In this document: piece after piece, positions 44,812 through 45,735 of the stretch | Numbering within the stretch: position 1 is the stretch's first letter | How the letters are laid out: each line of letters starts with the position of its first letter | DNA from: a virus | IMG/VR virus record: IMGVR_UViG_3300037086_000397 | Location: 1 to 45,735 of that record | Strand: one strand, 5' to 3' | DNA: 45,735 nt | Made by a program: the position numbers and the translations under genes | The notes under the pieces: model-generated | What the model was told of the DNA's origin: nothing | Databases searched by the model: none | Seen by the model: the letters and a program-made list of their open reading frames with translations, nothing else

Positions 44812-45735
44812 TTGCTTCCTCCACTATTGGCCACATTTGAATAGGGCGACCCATCACATCATCTTCATTGGGAGTGCGAATATATCTCACCAATAAATCG
44901 ACGAGCTGTTCCAGGTCTTTGTTAATCAGACATTTTAATATCGGCTCAGTCCATGTTCCGAAACAGGGTTGGCCAACAAGATTAACATGACCGCATTCTT
45001 GACCAGCATTTAAGTCTTCTCTTGTGCGGTTTCGTATGATAATCGGAGGTTCATTTGTTACTCTGGTTCCCAGCATGGCGTCAAGCCTTACATAGAATTC
45101 CATTTCACCAATATCTCTCTTCTTACCATCTTTTAACGGGTTGGTTATGATGTGGTCGGTTTTAATTACGAGATAATTGTTGGTAAAGTAAATTTCCTTT
45201 ATCATATTATGCTCGTTTTTTACCAATCCATCAATTTTTTCCCTGAATAACGAAACAATGGGATCCGCTCCGAGCGAACTTGATAACCTTGTAATTTCAT
45301 TCTGCATAGTCATAAGATTGGCCATTAGTCTGTTATACTGAGCAGTTCTATCCATCAGCATTTTGGCCCGACCTGCAGCGTCATTATCAAGTTTGGAAGC
45401 AATTAACGTTGTCAGATTTTCAGGAGTGATTTTTTCAAGATTTGGAAACCCTCTTAATGAATTGTGTTCTGACCCATCTTTGGGAACGTCACGGAATGCG
45501 GGATGTTCTTTTTGGCATGTACAGCGATCAATCAATTCCTCACAATCCTCACATCTTTCGCAATCGCAATCCGAAAGAAGGTGATCACATGCCGGACATC
45601 TTGGTTCTTCATCAACCTGTCCAGGAGCAGGTGTTGCACCTGCATTTTGGGCAGTTTGTCGTTGCTGCTGCTCGGCTGCAGTTACTATGGCATAACTGTA
45701 TTCGACAATGCCGTTATTAACATGTGTTGTTATCG
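44792..45735 (-). CDS. E2-like ubiquitin-conjugating fold protein, 5' partial
   Basis: The frame is open to the right edge, so the N-terminus is missing; a TTG at 45535 should not be taken as the start. About 314 residues are visible. The part near the edge is Gln/Ala-rich, followed by a Cys cluster ('RCPACDHLL', 'DCDCERCEDC') that looks like one or two zinc sites. The C-terminal 140 residues fit an E2-type fold: strands, then 'NEPPIII', then 'HVNLVGQPCFGTWTEPILKC' with the candidate catalytic Cys (codon 44963-44965), then the helix 'LEQLVDLLVRYIRTPNEDD', much like the 'HPN...C...W.P' core of E2 enzymes. It would pass the Ubl from E1 to a target. It is the first gene of the visible cassette. 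Confidence 0.7.
   Translation of the reverse strand, partial: ITTHVNNGIVEYSYAIVTAAEQQQRQTAQNAGATPAPGQVDEEPRCPACDHLLSDCDCERCEDCEELIDRCTCQKEHPAFRDVPKDGSEHNSLRGFPNLEKITPENLTTLIASKLDNDAAGRAKMLMDRTAQYNRLMANLMTMQNEITRLSSSLGADPIVSLFREKIDGLVKNEHNMIKEIYFTNNYLVIKTDHIITNPLKDGKKRDIGEMEFYVRLDAMLGTRVTNEPPIIIRNRTREDLNAGQECGHVNLVGQPCFGTWTEPILKCLINKDLEQLVDLLVRYIRTPNEDDVMGRPIQMWPIVEEANEARTS

Noticed and set aside
42743-45735. Calling the cassette simply a thiamine or molybdopterin sulfur-carrier pathway
   Set aside because: ThiF and ThiS-like folds alone would allow it, but the JAMM peptidase and the E2-like gene in the same operon favour a protein-conjugation system.

Overview
The window is part of a large tailed-phage genome (Caudoviricetes). 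The baseplate genes, including a J/gp6-like protein and a probable gp25-like wedge protein, suggest a contractile tail and a sizeable genome. It uses the standard bacterial code and is very AT-rich. Genes are packed with ATGA or TAATG overlaps. Both ends of the window cut through genes.

Layout. (1) About 1-36.6 kb, all on the + strand, is a late structural block: a baseplate-hub-like protein, a sigma-70-type factor, a large hydrophobic helical virion protein, baseplate proteins, then about 20 kb of fibre and adhesin genes. The fibre genes include a Ser/Pro-rich mucin-like fibre with a lectin domain, a 2108-residue protein made of four tandem beta-helix modules, and several proteins joined by Thr-rich linkers. 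After these come a likely secreted and membrane pair, six consecutive tiny proteins that share one N-terminal helix motif, a neck/head-type gene and the portal gene. Two homing endonucleases (GIY-YIG and HNH) sit in this block. The portal reading frame is interrupted by a compact 201-nt group I intron. (2) At about 36.65-36.76 kb there are terminators between convergent gene blocks. (3) From about 36.76 kb to the right edge all genes are on the - strand and are somewhat more GC-rich. They are a ParB-like protein, small zinc-finger and orphan proteins, a secreted Fn3-like protein with a C-terminal tail like type IX secretion domains, a two-gene NAD+ salvage operon (NadM-Nudix and NadV/NAMPT), a minimal IS200/IS605-type element, and a ubiquitin-like cassette.

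How the genes work together. The + block builds the tail, the fibres and the portal end of the head, and probably turns on its own late transcription through the embedded sigma factor. The NAD pair can rebuild NAD+ from nicotinamide (nicotinamide to NMN to NAD+), a route known in phages that resist NAD-depleting defences. The right-hand cassette holds an E2-like protein, a JAMM/JAB peptidase with an intact metal site, a ThiF/E1-like enzyme and a tandem beta-grasp protein whose two halves both end in K-G-N. That is a complete predicted ubiquitin-like conjugation and deconjugation set, most like the bacterial PRTRC-type cassettes and carried here by a phage. The three points most worth following are this cassette, the shared N-terminal tag on six adjacent small proteins, and the split portal gene with a neighbouring HNH endonuclease. 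The host is not shown directly. The secreted protein's C-terminal tail hints at a Bacteroidota/Fibrobacterota-type bacterium, but this is weak.
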